From a virus, in the IMG/VR virus record IMGVR_UViG_3300030838_000051, positions 1-22,455 of that record: a stretch of DNA of 22,455 bases. One strand, 5' to 3'. The notes beneath the pieces are model-generated. The model did no database searches. It was not told the DNA's origin and was given only the letters and a program-made list of their open reading frames with translations. Shown here piece by piece: positions 1 to 7,199 of this stretch. Positions within the stretch are counted from its first letter, which is position 1. The number at the start of each line of letters is the position of its first letter. The translations under genes and the position numbers were made by a program.

Positions 1-2
1 CG

Positions 3-272
3 GTTCAGTGGATCGTGATGGCGGTCCTTGGGGTTTACACCTGGCTGACCAATCGCCAGGCCGCCAGCAACCAGGAAATGATGGTGTTGCGTACTCGCAT
101 CATTGCTCTGGAAGAGCACATTCGACATCTGCCTGACCACACCGCAATCACTGATTTGCTCGGTGATATGAAAGCCATGCGTGCCGAACTGACGGGGGTC
201 AAGGAGGCACTGGCCCCTTTGACCCGATCGCTGGACCGGATTAACGACTACTTACTGCGAGATAAAGCATGA
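3..272 (+). CDS. Mu gp25-like DUF2730 protein (5' partial)
   Basis: The frame is open to the left edge of the window, so the true start is probably outside; a GTG-ATG pair at 15-20 is the first visible start. The visible N-terminus is hydrophobic (WIVMAVLGVYTWL, a likely membrane anchor). A heptad-rich helical stretch follows (EMMVLRTRIIALEEHI... and MRAELTGVKEALAPLTRSLDRI). This pattern of one membrane segment plus a coiled coil, and the position just before gp26 and the terminase, match the Mu gp25/DUF2730 family. The molecular role of that family is unknown to me. It overlaps the next gene by 4 bp (ATGA), which implies coupled translation. Family assignment is from pattern memory; the truncation is seen directly. 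Confidence 0.7.
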   Translation, partial: VQWIVMAVLGVYTWLTNRQAASNQEMMVLRTRIIALEEHIRHLPDHTAITDLLGDMKAMRAELTGVKEALAPLTRSLDRINDYLLRDKA

Positions 273-562
273 CTCAATACGCCGATTATCTGCGCCACGA
301 TATTCGCCTGGTGGTGCTGCGCTTGCTGGTGGAGATGACGGCCTATCGTGCCAACAGCTCCGTCTTGACCATGGCCCTGGACAACTACGGCCACACGCTT
401 AGTCGTGACCAGGTGAAGACCGAGTTGCACTGGCTGGCCGAGCAGGGAGCGCTGACCCTCTCCGATGTGGGCCCGGTGTTGGTGGCCACCCTCACCGAGC
501 GCGGGCAGGACATCGCTGCAGGACGCGCTCGCGTCCCAGGCATCAAGCGGCCGGGAGCCTGA
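269..562 (+). CDS. Mu gp26-like phage protein (VpaChn25_0724-type, winged-helix-like)
   Basis: A 97-residue protein with the layout of a small winged-helix domain. Helices RHDIRLVVLRLLVEM and SSVLTMALDNYG precede a recognition-like segment SRDQVKTELHWLAEQGAL. A beta-wing (TLSDVGPVLVATLTERGQDIAAG) ends in the LTxxGxxIAxG motif common to this phage family. Between gp25 and the small terminase in Mu-like phages this is the gp26 position. It may bind DNA or act with the packaging genes, but that role is inferred. The start is fixed by the 4-bp overlap with the upstream gene. Confidence 0.7.
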   Translation: MTQYADYLRHDIRLVVLRLLVEMTAYRANSSVLTMALDNYGHTLSRDQVKTELHWLAEQGALTLSDVGPVLVATLTERGQDIAAGRARVPGIKRPGA

Positions 563-565
563 CTT

Positions 566-1114
566 ATGGCGGGCAAGTCCTCAATCGATCGCCTGCAGCC
601 GGTGGTCAAATCGTACATCCAGAAGCTGCTGCGCGAAGATCGCCTGACATTGGACGACATGCTGTCCGACATTCGAGCGCGCTTTCCCAACGAAAAAGCT
701 CCAAGTCGCAGTGCTCTGGGGCGCTTCAGGCAGGGTTTCGACGAGCTGACGCAGAAGGCTCGGCAGCAGCGTGAAATGGCTGAAGCGTTCGTCGGGGCCT
801 TCGGCGAGGATGCTTCGGACAAGACCGGCGTACTGCTGGTCGAGGCGATCTCGACCCTGACTTATCAGGCGGCCATGGGGGCGCATGAGAAAGATGAGGT
901 CACCATCGCCGAGGTCACGGCACTGGCGCGTGCCGCCAAGGCCACCATGGAAGCCCGAACGATGAGCGTGAAGGAGCGCCAGGCGATCGAGAAAGCGACC
1001 CGTGAGCGGATCCTCCAGGAGCAAGCCGCCGAGCTGGATAACACGGTCAAGGCCAAAGGCATGACCGAAGAACAGGCCATGTTCTGGCGTCAGAAGTTCC
1101 TGGGGGTTCGATGA
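566..1114 (+). CDS. Terminase small subunit, Mu gp27-like (DUF3486)
   Basis: A 182-residue protein that starts MAGKSSIDRLQP. It has an N-terminal helix-turn-helix-like region (SYIQKLLREDRLTLDDMLSDIRARFP, then SRSALGRFRQGF) typical of DUF3486, the Mu gp27 family. The rest is long, charged helices (residues about 60-180), as expected for an oligomerising small terminase that recognises phage DNA and hands it to the large subunit. Its stop overlaps the start of the large terminase gene (ATGA at 1111-1114), supporting a paired role. Family assignment is strong; DNA recognition is known for the family only by analogy. Confidence 0.85.
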   Translation: MAGKSSIDRLQPVVKSYIQKLLREDRLTLDDMLSDIRARFPNEKAPSRSALGRFRQGFDELTQKARQQREMAEAFVGAFGEDASDKTGVLLVEAISTLTYQAAMGAHEKDEVTIAEVTALARAAKATMEARTMSVKERQAIEKATRERILQEQAAELDNTVKAKGMTEEQAMFWRQKFLGVR

Positions 1115-2730
1115 GCGCCTCAGTGATCAAGCCGTCCTCCAGCACCCTACGCGTCATTGAGTGGGACGAGCTGCCAGACAGCGTCCGGCAAATCCCAGAA
1201 GGTTACGACCCGCTGGGCGACGGCGTCCTGATGGCGCACCAGGCTGAGTGGCTTGGTATCCGTGCGCAGATCAAGCTGTGCGAAAAAGGCCGACGTACCG
1301 GCATCACCTTTGCCGAGGCTCTGGACACGGTCATCACCGCCGCCTCGCAGAAAAGCGCCGGAGGCATGGATGGCTTTTACATCGGCGATACCAAGGAAAA
1401 GGGGCTTGAGTTCATTGGCTATTGCGCCAAGTTCAGCCGGGTGATGGCCGAGGCTCAGGCCTCTGGTGTCAGTGCGATCGAGGAGTTTCTTTTCGAGGAC
1501 CAGGATGCCAGCGGCAGCACGCGGCAGATCAATGCGTATCGGATCCGCTTCGCCTCCGGTTTCAAGATCGTCGCTTTGTCGAGCAACCCAGCCAGCCTAC
1601 GTGGCCTGCAGGGCAAGGTGATCATCGATGAAGCCGCCTTTCACCGCGATGTATCTGCGGTGCTCGATGCCGCTACCGCGTTGCTGATCTGGGGCGGCTG
1701 CATCGTCATCATCAGCACCCACAACGGCAAGGCCAACGCCTTCAATCAGATGGCCAACGACATCCGCGACAACCGCTATGGCGACACCGCCAAGGTCTAT
1801 CGGGCGACGTTCGATGATGCTGTTGCCAATGGCTTGTACGAGCGCGTGTGCTTCATGACGGGTGAAAGGCCTACGCCAGAAGGCAAAGAGGCCTGGTACA
1901 AGAAGATCCGCAATGCCTACGGGCCGCGCAAGGCACAAATGCGCGAAGAGCTGGATGCTATCCCGCGTGACGGCAATGGCGTCTGCATTCCAGGCGTCTG
2001 GATTGACGAGGCGATGCGCCCCGATCGCGCCGTACTTCGGCTGGCGCTCGATGACGATTTCACCCTGCAGCCTGTTTATCGTCGGGAGGCTTATGTCGAT
2101 GAGTGGATCGAGCGTCACCTGGTGCCAACGATGGCCGCCTTGAATGGCGGGCTACGTCATTTTCTGGGTATGGACTATGCCCGGCATCGCGACTTTTCCA
2201 TCATCTGTCCAATGTCGGTCGACCAGGACCGTCATCGCGATGTGCCGTTTGTGGTCGAGATGCATAAGGTTCCGACCCGACAGCAGCAACAGATCCTGTT
2301 CTATATCTTGCGGCGTCTGCCGCAGTTCGTGGGGGCGGCCCTGGACGCCACCGGCAGTGGCGAAACGCTCGCCGAGGACACCGCCGATGAATTCGGTCGT
2401 AACCGCATTCACCAGGTGAAGATCAGTCGTGCCTGGTACGGGGCTTGGATGCCGAAGTTCGTGCAGCTCTTTGAGGATGCAACGATGACGATGCCCAAGG
2501 ATGACTCGCTGCACCAGGACGTGCGTTCAATCGAGCTGATCGATGGCATCCCGATGATCGTCAAGGCGCGATCGCAAGACCTCAAGGATCCGGACCTCTA
2601 CCGCCACGGCGACTTCGCCGGTGCCGGTGCGCTGGCCAACTTCGCCACGCTTGAAGTGACCTCAGGCCCCGTCAGCGTCAAATCTCGCAGCCCCCGTCAG
2701 GGCCGTAAAATTACCCAGGGGTACGCATGA
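1111..2730 (+). CDS. Terminase large subunit, Mu gp28-like
   Basis: The DNA-packaging motor, 539 residues. An N-terminal ATPase half is visible: a degenerate Walker A region, EKGRRTGIT, at about residues 58-66; a Walker B, KVIIDEAAF, at 169-177; and the coupling motif ISTHNG at 201-206. The C-terminal half has the acidic positions of an RNase-H-like nuclease: D355 in GMDYAR, D412 in LDATGSG, and D504 in RHGDFAG. The enzyme would cut phage DNA and drive it through the portal during headful packaging. Both flanks overlap neighbours by 4 bp. The Walker A lacks a canonical GKS/T, which is common in Mu-type terminases, so this is not a sign of inactivation. Confidence 0.93.
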   Translation: MSASVIKPSSSTLRVIEWDELPDSVRQIPEGYDPLGDGVLMAHQAEWLGIRAQIKLCEKGRRTGITFAEALDTVITAASQKSAGGMDGFYIGDTKEKGLEFIGYCAKFSRVMAEAQASGVSAIEEFLFEDQDASGSTRQINAYRIRFASGFKIVALSSNPASLRGLQGKVIIDEAAFHRDVSAVLDAATALLIWGGCIVIISTHNGKANAFNQMANDIRDNRYGDTAKVYRATFDDAVANGLYERVCFMTGERPTPEGKEAWYKKIRNAYGPRKAQMREELDAIPRDGNGVCIPGVWIDEAMRPDRAVLRLALDDDFTLQPVYRREAYVDEWIERHLVPTMAALNGGLRHFLGMDYARHRDFSIICPMSVDQDRHRDVPFVVEMHKVPTRQQQQILFYILRRLPQFVGAALDATGSGETLAEDTADEFGRNRIHQVKISRAWYGAWMPKFVQLFEDATMTMPKDDSLHQDVRSIELIDGIPMIVKARSQDLKDPDLYRHGDFAGAGALANFATLEVTSGPVSVKSRSPRQGRKITQGYA

Positions 2731-4226
2731 AAGATCAAGGTGTGTGGGTCAGTCCCACCGAGTTTGTACGTTTCTCCGAAGCGAAGCGCTCCTCCAGCCT
2801 CACCAATCACATCGCCACGCGTGGCCGTATCGACGCGGGCGGCATGGGCGGTGTCAACCTGCCGAATCCCGATCCGATCCTCAAGGCTCAGGGCAAAGAC
2901 ATCACGGTGTATCGCGATCTGCGTAGCGCCGCCTTAGTCGGCGGTAACGTCCGTCGCCGCAAGTCCGCCGTGCTTGCCCTGGAACGCGACCTGAAACGAG
3001 CCAACGCGCCGACCAAGGTCGAGCGTTTTATCCGTGACTGGCTGACTGACCTGGATCTGGATCGGATCATTCGCGAGCTGCTCGATGCGCCTCTTTTCGG
3101 CTACCAACCCATCGAATTGATGTGGCAGCCGGTTGGCCTGTTCACGGTGCCTGAGGATGTCCTGGGCAAACCAGCCGAGTGGTTTTTCTACGACCAGGAC
3201 AACGCGCTGCGCTTCCGCTCCAAAGAGGCTGGCCAGGACGGCGAACTGTGCGACCCGATGCGTTTCGTCGTGGCCCGCCAGGACGCCACTTACGCAAACC
3301 CCTATGGCTTTCCGGACCTGTCCATGTGCTTCTGGCCCGCCGTGTTCATGAAAGGCGGCCTGAAGTTCTGGGTGCAGTTCACCGAGAAATACGGCAGCCC
3401 CTGGGTCATCGGCAAGCACCCACGTGGCGCGACCGATGCGGAAACCGATCTGCTGCTCGACAGCCTGGAAGCCATGGTCCAGGACGCCGTCGCCGCGATC
3501 CCGGATGACTCCAGCGTGTCGATTGTCGAAGCCGCAGGCAAGGCCGACAGCGCCGATGTGTACCGCGAGCTTCTGGAGTACTGCCGCAGCGAAATCAACG
3601 TGGCCATGCTCGGGCAGAACCAAACCACCGAGAAGGAAAGCAACCGCGCCAGTGCGACGGCCGGTGCCGAAGTCACCAAGGATATTCGCGACGGTGACGC
3701 GGGCATCGTGGCGGCGGCGCTCAACGGGGTGATTCGCCGGATCGTCGATCTGAACTTCGGTGAGTCCGTGGCCGCCCCCGTGTATGAGCTGTGGGAACAA
3801 GACGAGATTGATAAAACCTTGGCCGAGCGCGACAAGAACCTCACCGACGCAGGCGTGAAGTTCACCCAGGCGTATTGGAAGCGCACCTACAACCTGCAGG
3901 ATGGTGACCTCGCTGCGCCGGAGGTGACCACCGCGCCGTCAGCAGAATTTGCCGAATCCGTCGTGCGCCCGATTCTCGACCAGGTAGCGCTTGACCAGGT
4001 GATCGCCGCACTGCCTGACGAGCTGCTGCAAGAGCAAGCCGAACAGGCGATCGCGCCGCTGATCGAAGCCTTGCAGCAAGGTCGATCCGCAACTGAAGCA
4101 CTGGGTTTGCTGGCTGAAGCCTACCCGCAGATGGACGACCAGGCGCTGCAGCAAACCCTCACCAAGCTGATGTTCATGGCGAGCATGTGGGGCCGATTGA
4201 CCGCTGCAGCCGATCGGGAAGACTGA
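2727..4226 (+). CDS. Portal protein, Mu gp29-like (DUF935)
   Basis: A 499-residue protein of the DUF935 family. This family forms the dodecameric portal ring at one head vertex, through which DNA enters and to which the connector and tail attach. Family-like segments include DPILKAQGKDITVYRDL near the N-terminus, then AALVGGNVRRRKSAVLAL, FGYQPIELMWQPVG and EKYGSPWVIGKHPRG. AMLGQNQTTEKESNRASA in the stem region is the best family marker. The last 100 residues are helical and Gln/Glu/Ala-rich (LLQEQAEQAIAPLIEALQQ). The gene overlaps the terminase by 4 bp and is followed after 1 bp by the F-like gene, the Mu order. Confidence 0.92.
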   Translation: MKDQGVWVSPTEFVRFSEAKRSSSLTNHIATRGRIDAGGMGGVNLPNPDPILKAQGKDITVYRDLRSAALVGGNVRRRKSAVLALERDLKRANAPTKVERFIRDWLTDLDLDRIIRELLDAPLFGYQPIELMWQPVGLFTVPEDVLGKPAEWFFYDQDNALRFRSKEAGQDGELCDPMRFVVARQDATYANPYGFPDLSMCFWPAVFMKGGLKFWVQFTEKYGSPWVIGKHPRGATDAETDLLLDSLEAMVQDAVAAIPDDSSVSIVEAAGKADSADVYRELLEYCRSEINVAMLGQNQTTEKESNRASATAGAEVTKDIRDGDAGIVAAALNGVIRRIVDLNFGESVAAPVYELWEQDEIDKTLAERDKNLTDAGVKFTQAYWKRTYNLQDGDLAAPEVTTAPSAEFAESVVRPILDQVALDQVIAALPDELLQEQAEQAIAPLIEALQQGRSATEALGLLAEAYPQMDDQALQQTLTKLMFMASMWGRLTAAADRED

Positions 4227-4227
4227 C

Positions 4228-5058
4228 ATGGCCACCTCATCGAAAATGCCATCGCCCGCCGATCTCACCGCCATGTTCGGCATGGAGCCTGAGAATGCCG
4301 TGGCGTACATGAAGTCCAAGGGCTATGCGATCACCTGGAACTGGCAGGAAATGCTTGATCAGGCCCACGACCAGGCGTTCACCGTAGCCAAGGCCATGAA
4401 CCTTGATCTGCTGTCCGACATACGCGGTGCGCTGGAAACAGCGTTGCAGGATGGACAAACCCTCACCCAGTTCATCAAGGTCTTGCAGCCCACGCTGGAG
4501 TCGCAGGGTTGGTGGGGTAAGCAGGTGATCGTCGACAGCAACGGCGGTGCCGAGATGGTGCAGCTGGGCAGCCCGCGACGCTTGAAGACGATCTACCAGA
4601 CCAACCTGCAAAGCGCCTACATGGCCGGTCGTAAGGCCAGCATGGAAGAAACCACCGATACCCATCCGTACTGGATGTACATCGCCATCCTGGACGGCAA
4701 GACTCGACCGAGTCATCGGGCGCTGCACGGTCAGGTGTTCCGTCATGATGACCCGATCTGGGCAGCCATCTTCCCGCCCAATGGTTTCAACTGTCGCTGC
4801 CGTGTTGTAGCCCTGAGCGAAGCTGCAGTGAAGCGCCGGGGTTTGAAGGTCGTGTCGAGCGAGGGGAGTATGTTCACCGAGACCGTGGAGACTGGTACCG
4901 ACAAACGTACCGGCGAGTTCAGAACCGCTCCCGTGACAGGCATCCGTACAACCGACGCCGCAGGCAAAAGCATAACGTTCCGCACCGATCCTGGGTTCAA
5001 CCACGCGCCAGGTACTGGCCTTGCCGAGATGCTTAAACGCAAACGGGCAGCCGCTTAG
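4228..5058 (+). CDS. F: Minor head / head morphogenesis protein, Mu gpF-like (SPP1 gp7 family)
   Basis: A 276-residue protein with the SPP1 gp7 / Mu F signature. The segment THPYWMYIAILDGKTRPSHR (residues 145-164) is followed about 20 residues later by PPNGFNCRCRVVAL (183-196), containing the conserved Cys-Arg-Cys. Proteins of this family are minor capsid components that bind the portal and are needed for productive head assembly. The N-terminal 100 residues are helical. It follows the portal gene immediately and is followed by G, as in Mu. The ATG lies 1 bp after the portal stop, with a weak purine-rich stretch (GGGAAGA) upstream. Confidence 0.92.
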   Translation: MATSSKMPSPADLTAMFGMEPENAVAYMKSKGYAITWNWQEMLDQAHDQAFTVAKAMNLDLLSDIRGALETALQDGQTLTQFIKVLQPTLESQGWWGKQVIVDSNGGAEMVQLGSPRRLKTIYQTNLQSAYMAGRKASMEETTDTHPYWMYIAILDGKTRPSHRALHGQVFRHDDPIWAAIFPPNGFNCRCRVVALSEAAVKRRGLKVVSSEGSMFTETVETGTDKRTGEFRTAPVTGIRTTDAAGKSITFRTDPGFNHAPGTGLAEMLKRKRAAA

Positions 5059-5068
5059 GAGCTTTGAA

Positions 5069-5545
5069 ATGTTCACCATCGAACTGGATCACCAGCGTCT
5101 GCAGGACGTGCTACGCAAAGTTGAATGGGCTGTCGGTGATCTCGCGCCGTTAATGCGTTCGGTCGCTGCCGAGCTGGGCAGCATTACCGAGGAGAATCTG
5201 GAGGAGCAAGGCCGGCCAGACTGGCAGGATCTATCTGATGTGCGTATTGGCCAGCGGGAAAAAGATGGGACGTGGCCAGGTCAAATGCTGCAGGTCAGTT
5301 CGGCAGGCCTCGCGGCGTCGATCACCACCCATGCAACCGATAGCTCTGCCCTGGTCGGCAGTAACAAGCCGTATGCAGCTATGATGCACTTCGGTGGAAC
5401 CAAGGCCGAGTTCCCTCACTTGTGGGGCGATATTCCTGCGCGACCCTACCTGCCGATGGACGCTGAAGGTGCGCTTCAGCCTGAGGCAGAGGAAGCGATC
5501 CTTGATCTTGCGCTGATGCACCTGGAAAAGGCCGCCCGTCTGTAA
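5069..5545 (+). CDS. G: Phage virion morphogenesis protein, Mu gpG-like
   Basis: A 158-residue protein. The start at 5069 is chosen over an upstream in-frame ATG at 5021 because TAGGAG (5056-5061) sits at a proper distance from it, and the longer version would overlap F by 38 bp. It carries the hallmarks of the Mu G / P2 S tail-completion family: DWQDLSD near residue 50; SAGLAASITTHATDSSALVGSNKPYAAMMHFGG in the middle; and the IPARPYLPM motif before a C-terminal helix. Members act at the head-tail junction or in tail completion. The gene ends block 1; a hairpin lies about 20 bp downstream. Confidence 0.88.
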   Translation: MFTIELDHQRLQDVLRKVEWAVGDLAPLMRSVAAELGSITEENLEEQGRPDWQDLSDVRIGQREKDGTWPGQMLQVSSAGLAASITTHATDSSALVGSNKPYAAMMHFGGTKAEFPHLWGDIPARPYLPMDAEGALQPEAEEAILDLALMHLEKAARL

Positions 5546-5563
5546 GCCCGCTGGACGCGTTTA

Positions 5564-5580
5564 GGGGCGTTCAGCGCCCC
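5564..5580 (+). terminator. Hairpin after G, possible weak terminator
   Basis: A 6-bp perfect GC stem, GGGGCG / CGCCCC, closes a 5-nt TTCAG loop 19 bp after the G stop codon. No T-run follows on either strand, so intrinsic termination is doubtful. Its place at the end of an operon block is the main support. Confidence 0.4.
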
Positions 5581-5702
5581 GGTTCATCACGCAGCAACCC
5601 CGAAACCTGCTGTGCATGCTTTATAAATCCTCGTTGCCGCACTGCACGCCTATCGAACGGCTGCATATTTCAGACGCTCCGTCATTTCCTCTCGCGACAA
5701 CT

Positions 5703-5721
5703 CTTTAAACCCGATTAAAAG
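5703..5721. promoter_or_regulatory. 19-bp dyad element, copy 1 (candidate late-promoter operator)
   Basis: Sequence CTTTAAACCCGATTAAAAG. It shares 16 of 19 positions with both other copies (11834-11852 and 18562-18580), the three central bases being the only variable ones. The half-sites form an imperfect inverted repeat (CTTT-N-AA ... TT-N-AAAG). It lies 60 bp before the protease start codon, where Mu has its C-activated promoter for gene I. No clear -10 box conserved between copies is visible, so promoter function is inferred. Confidence 0.6.
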
Positions 5722-5781
5722 TCTCGGGCCGGTCTTTGGATCAGGCTGTGTGCTTACTCCACCAAGCGCACGCCAACAGCC

Positions 5782-6807
5782 ATGAAGCCACTCCATATTT
5801 TCAAGTCGGGTAAGCACATCGCCATGAGCGGTGACAGCTTCAACTTCAGCGAAAGTGATTTGGCCGCCACCGTGCGCGCCTACTCGCCTGCTGTGCATGA
5901 GGCGCCGCTGGTGATCGGCCATCCCAAACACGACGCACCTGCAGCGGGCTGGGTGAAGTCTCTGCAGGCGACAGCCGAGGGGCTCATTGCCGAACCGCAG
6001 CAGGTCGATCCGGCATTTGCCGAACTGGTTGCCAATAAGCGCTTCAAGAAAATCTCCGCTTCGTTCTATCACCCCGACTCGCCGAGCAATCCGGTGCCAG
6101 GCGTGTACTACCTGCGCCACGTCGGCTTCCTCGGGGCTCAGCCTCCCGCCATCAAGGGCTTGCGCCCCATTGACCTGGCCGACACCGACGAAGGCGTTAT
6201 CGAGTTCGGTGACTACGGGCACGAAGTCAGTTCCGGCCTGTGGCGCAAGTTTCGCGAATTCCTGATCGGCCAGTTCGGCGCCGAGACCGCCGACAAGGTG
6301 GTTCCGTCCTGGGAGATCGACAGCCTTGCCGAAATCGCTCGTCGCCCCGAGCTGGAAACCGGCCCGTCCTATGCAGAACCCAAACCCACCACCGAGGTAA
6401 ATCCCGTGACCGAGGAAGAACAGGCCCAATTGAAGGCGGAAAACGAGCGTCTTCAAGCCCAAATCAACCGACGCGACAAAGCCGACAAAGCGGCGACCGA
6501 GGCAGCAATCCACGCCAGTAACACTGTGTTCGCCGAGCATCTGGTGGCCAGCGGCATGAAGCCGGTCCACGTCGCTGCCGTTGTGGCTGCGCTGAACTTC
6601 GCCGAGACAGGCGACAAGGGTGACAAGCCCCTGGAATTCGGCGAAGCCGATGATCGTCAGCCGCTCACTGAAGGCCTCAAGGCCGTTTTTCAGGAACTGA
6701 CCGGCGCTGTCAGCTTCGGCGAACAGGCCTCCAAAGAGCGTGCTGGTAAGGCCCAGGACAAGACCATCAATCCGCTTGTGGCTGACGCCGAAGCCCGTTC
6801 GAAATGA
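5782..6807 (+). CDS. Prohead protease with scaffold domain, Mu gpI-like
   Basis: A 341-residue protein. The N-terminal half matches the Mu I protease family: FSESDLAATVRAYSP, then EAPLVIGHPKHDAP (41-53), FKKISASFYHP (88-98) and HVGFLGAQPPAIKGL (113-127). From about residue 209 it changes to a charged helical, coiled-coil-like domain (EEEQAQLKAENERLQ) that would be the scaffold. The protease matures the prohead by cutting scaffold. I do not assign catalytic residues. The start lacks a strong Shine-Dalgarno sequence but agrees with family N-termini. It follows the first 19-bp element and so opens the second block. Confidence 0.9.
   Translation: MKPLHIFKSGKHIAMSGDSFNFSESDLAATVRAYSPAVHEAPLVIGHPKHDAPAAGWVKSLQATAEGLIAEPQQVDPAFAELVANKRFKKISASFYHPDSPSNPVPGVYYLRHVGFLGAQPPAIKGLRPIDLADTDEGVIEFGDYGHEVSSGLWRKFREFLIGQFGAETADKVVPSWEIDSLAEIARRPELETGPSYAEPKPTTEVNPVTEEEQAQLKAENERLQAQINRRDKADKAATEAAIHASNTVFAEHLVASGMKPVHVAAVVAALNFAETGDKGDKPLEFGEADDRQPLTEGLKAVFQELTGAVSFGEQASKERAGKAQDKTINPLVADAEARSK
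6406..6807 (+). CDS. Candidate internal start for a separate scaffold protein (Mu gpZ-like)
   Basis: Inside the protease gene and in the same frame, a GTG at 6406 is preceded by GAGG with 8-nt spacing, exactly where the sequence changes from protease to the charged coiled coil. Initiation here would give a 133-residue protein identical to the C-terminus of the protease. Mu and many other phages make their scaffold from such a nested gene. The site and its ribosome binding site are seen; use of the start is inferred. Confidence 0.5.
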   Translation: MTEEEQAQLKAENERLQAQINRRDKADKAATEAAIHASNTVFAEHLVASGMKPVHVAAVVAALNFAETGDKGDKPLEFGEADDRQPLTEGLKAVFQELTGAVSFGEQASKERAGKAQDKTINPLVADAEARSK

Positions 6808-6818
6808 TAGGAGGCTCC

Positions 6819-7187
6819 ATGCCTACTTACACCAAGCCCAAAACCTTGGGCGATTTGCTCCTGGTCGAAGTCGCTCCGGGTTGGACCAAGGAAAAAGGCC
6901 TGCTCCTGGCGGGCACCGATTACCCGCTGGGCACGGTTCTGGCCAAGGTGAGCGGCAAATACCAGGCGCTCGATCCGGCAGGTACCGGTGCCGTCAAAAA
7001 GGCTGCCGCTGTCCTGGCCGTCAACGTAGATGCCAGTGCGGGCGATGCGCCGGGTGTTGTCATCGCTCGTGGCGCGGTCGTCGAGTCGACGGAATTGCTC
7101 TGGCCGGCAGGCGCTACCGACCCCCAAAAAGCCACCGCCCTGGACGAACTTAACGCCCTGGGCATCGTCGCTCGTGCGGCGCTCTGA
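6819..7187 (+). CDS. Head decoration protein (lambda gpD-like)
   Basis: A 122-residue protein. The ATG at 6819 is preferred to an in-frame ATG at 6804 because AGGAGG (6809-6814) lies between them. The sequence has the features of the head decoration family. An N-terminal GDLLLVEVAPGWTKEKGLLLAGTDYPLGTVL forms the characteristic opening; a segment on accumulated Ala/Val (AAAVLAVNVDASAGD) follows; and the end is LDELNALGIVARAAL. Trimers of such proteins clamp the expanded capsid lattice. It directly precedes a lambda-E-like capsid gene, its natural partner. Confidence 0.85.
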   Translation: MPTYTKPKTLGDLLLVEVAPGWTKEKGLLLAGTDYPLGTVLAKVSGKYQALDPAGTGAVKKAAAVLAVNVDASAGDAPGVVIARGAVVESTELLWPAGATDPQKATALDELNALGIVARAAL

Positions 7188-7199
7188 TAGGAGCTGTAC

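Larger units (their letters stand above)
5546..5781 (+). other. Intergenic slot 1 between G and the protease gene
   Basis: This 236-bp gap has no convincing forward gene. It holds a GC-rich hairpin at 5564-5580 and the first 19-bp dyad element at 5703-5721. On the reverse strand there is an open frame at 5650-5796 (48 codons from an ATG), ending in a segment that reads like protein (RLLIGFKELSREEMTERLK). This may be the remnant of a reverse-strand cargo gene like those in the other two slots, but no ribosome binding site supports it. In Mu the same place carries the late promoter for gene I. Confidence 0.6.

Noticed and set aside
2934-3800. A 288-codon reverse frame opposite the portal gene
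   Set aside because: Codon-bias shadow of the portal gene; its His/Gly/Ala-rich translation has no recognisable motifs.
5021-5068. Longer start for the G-like gene
   Set aside because: It would overlap F by 38 bp, while a good TAGGAG precedes the ATG at 5069.
5797-6570. The rest of the long reverse frame opposite the protease gene
   Set aside because: The part overlapping the protease is a shadow; only the short segment in the intergenic gap was kept as a possible remnant.
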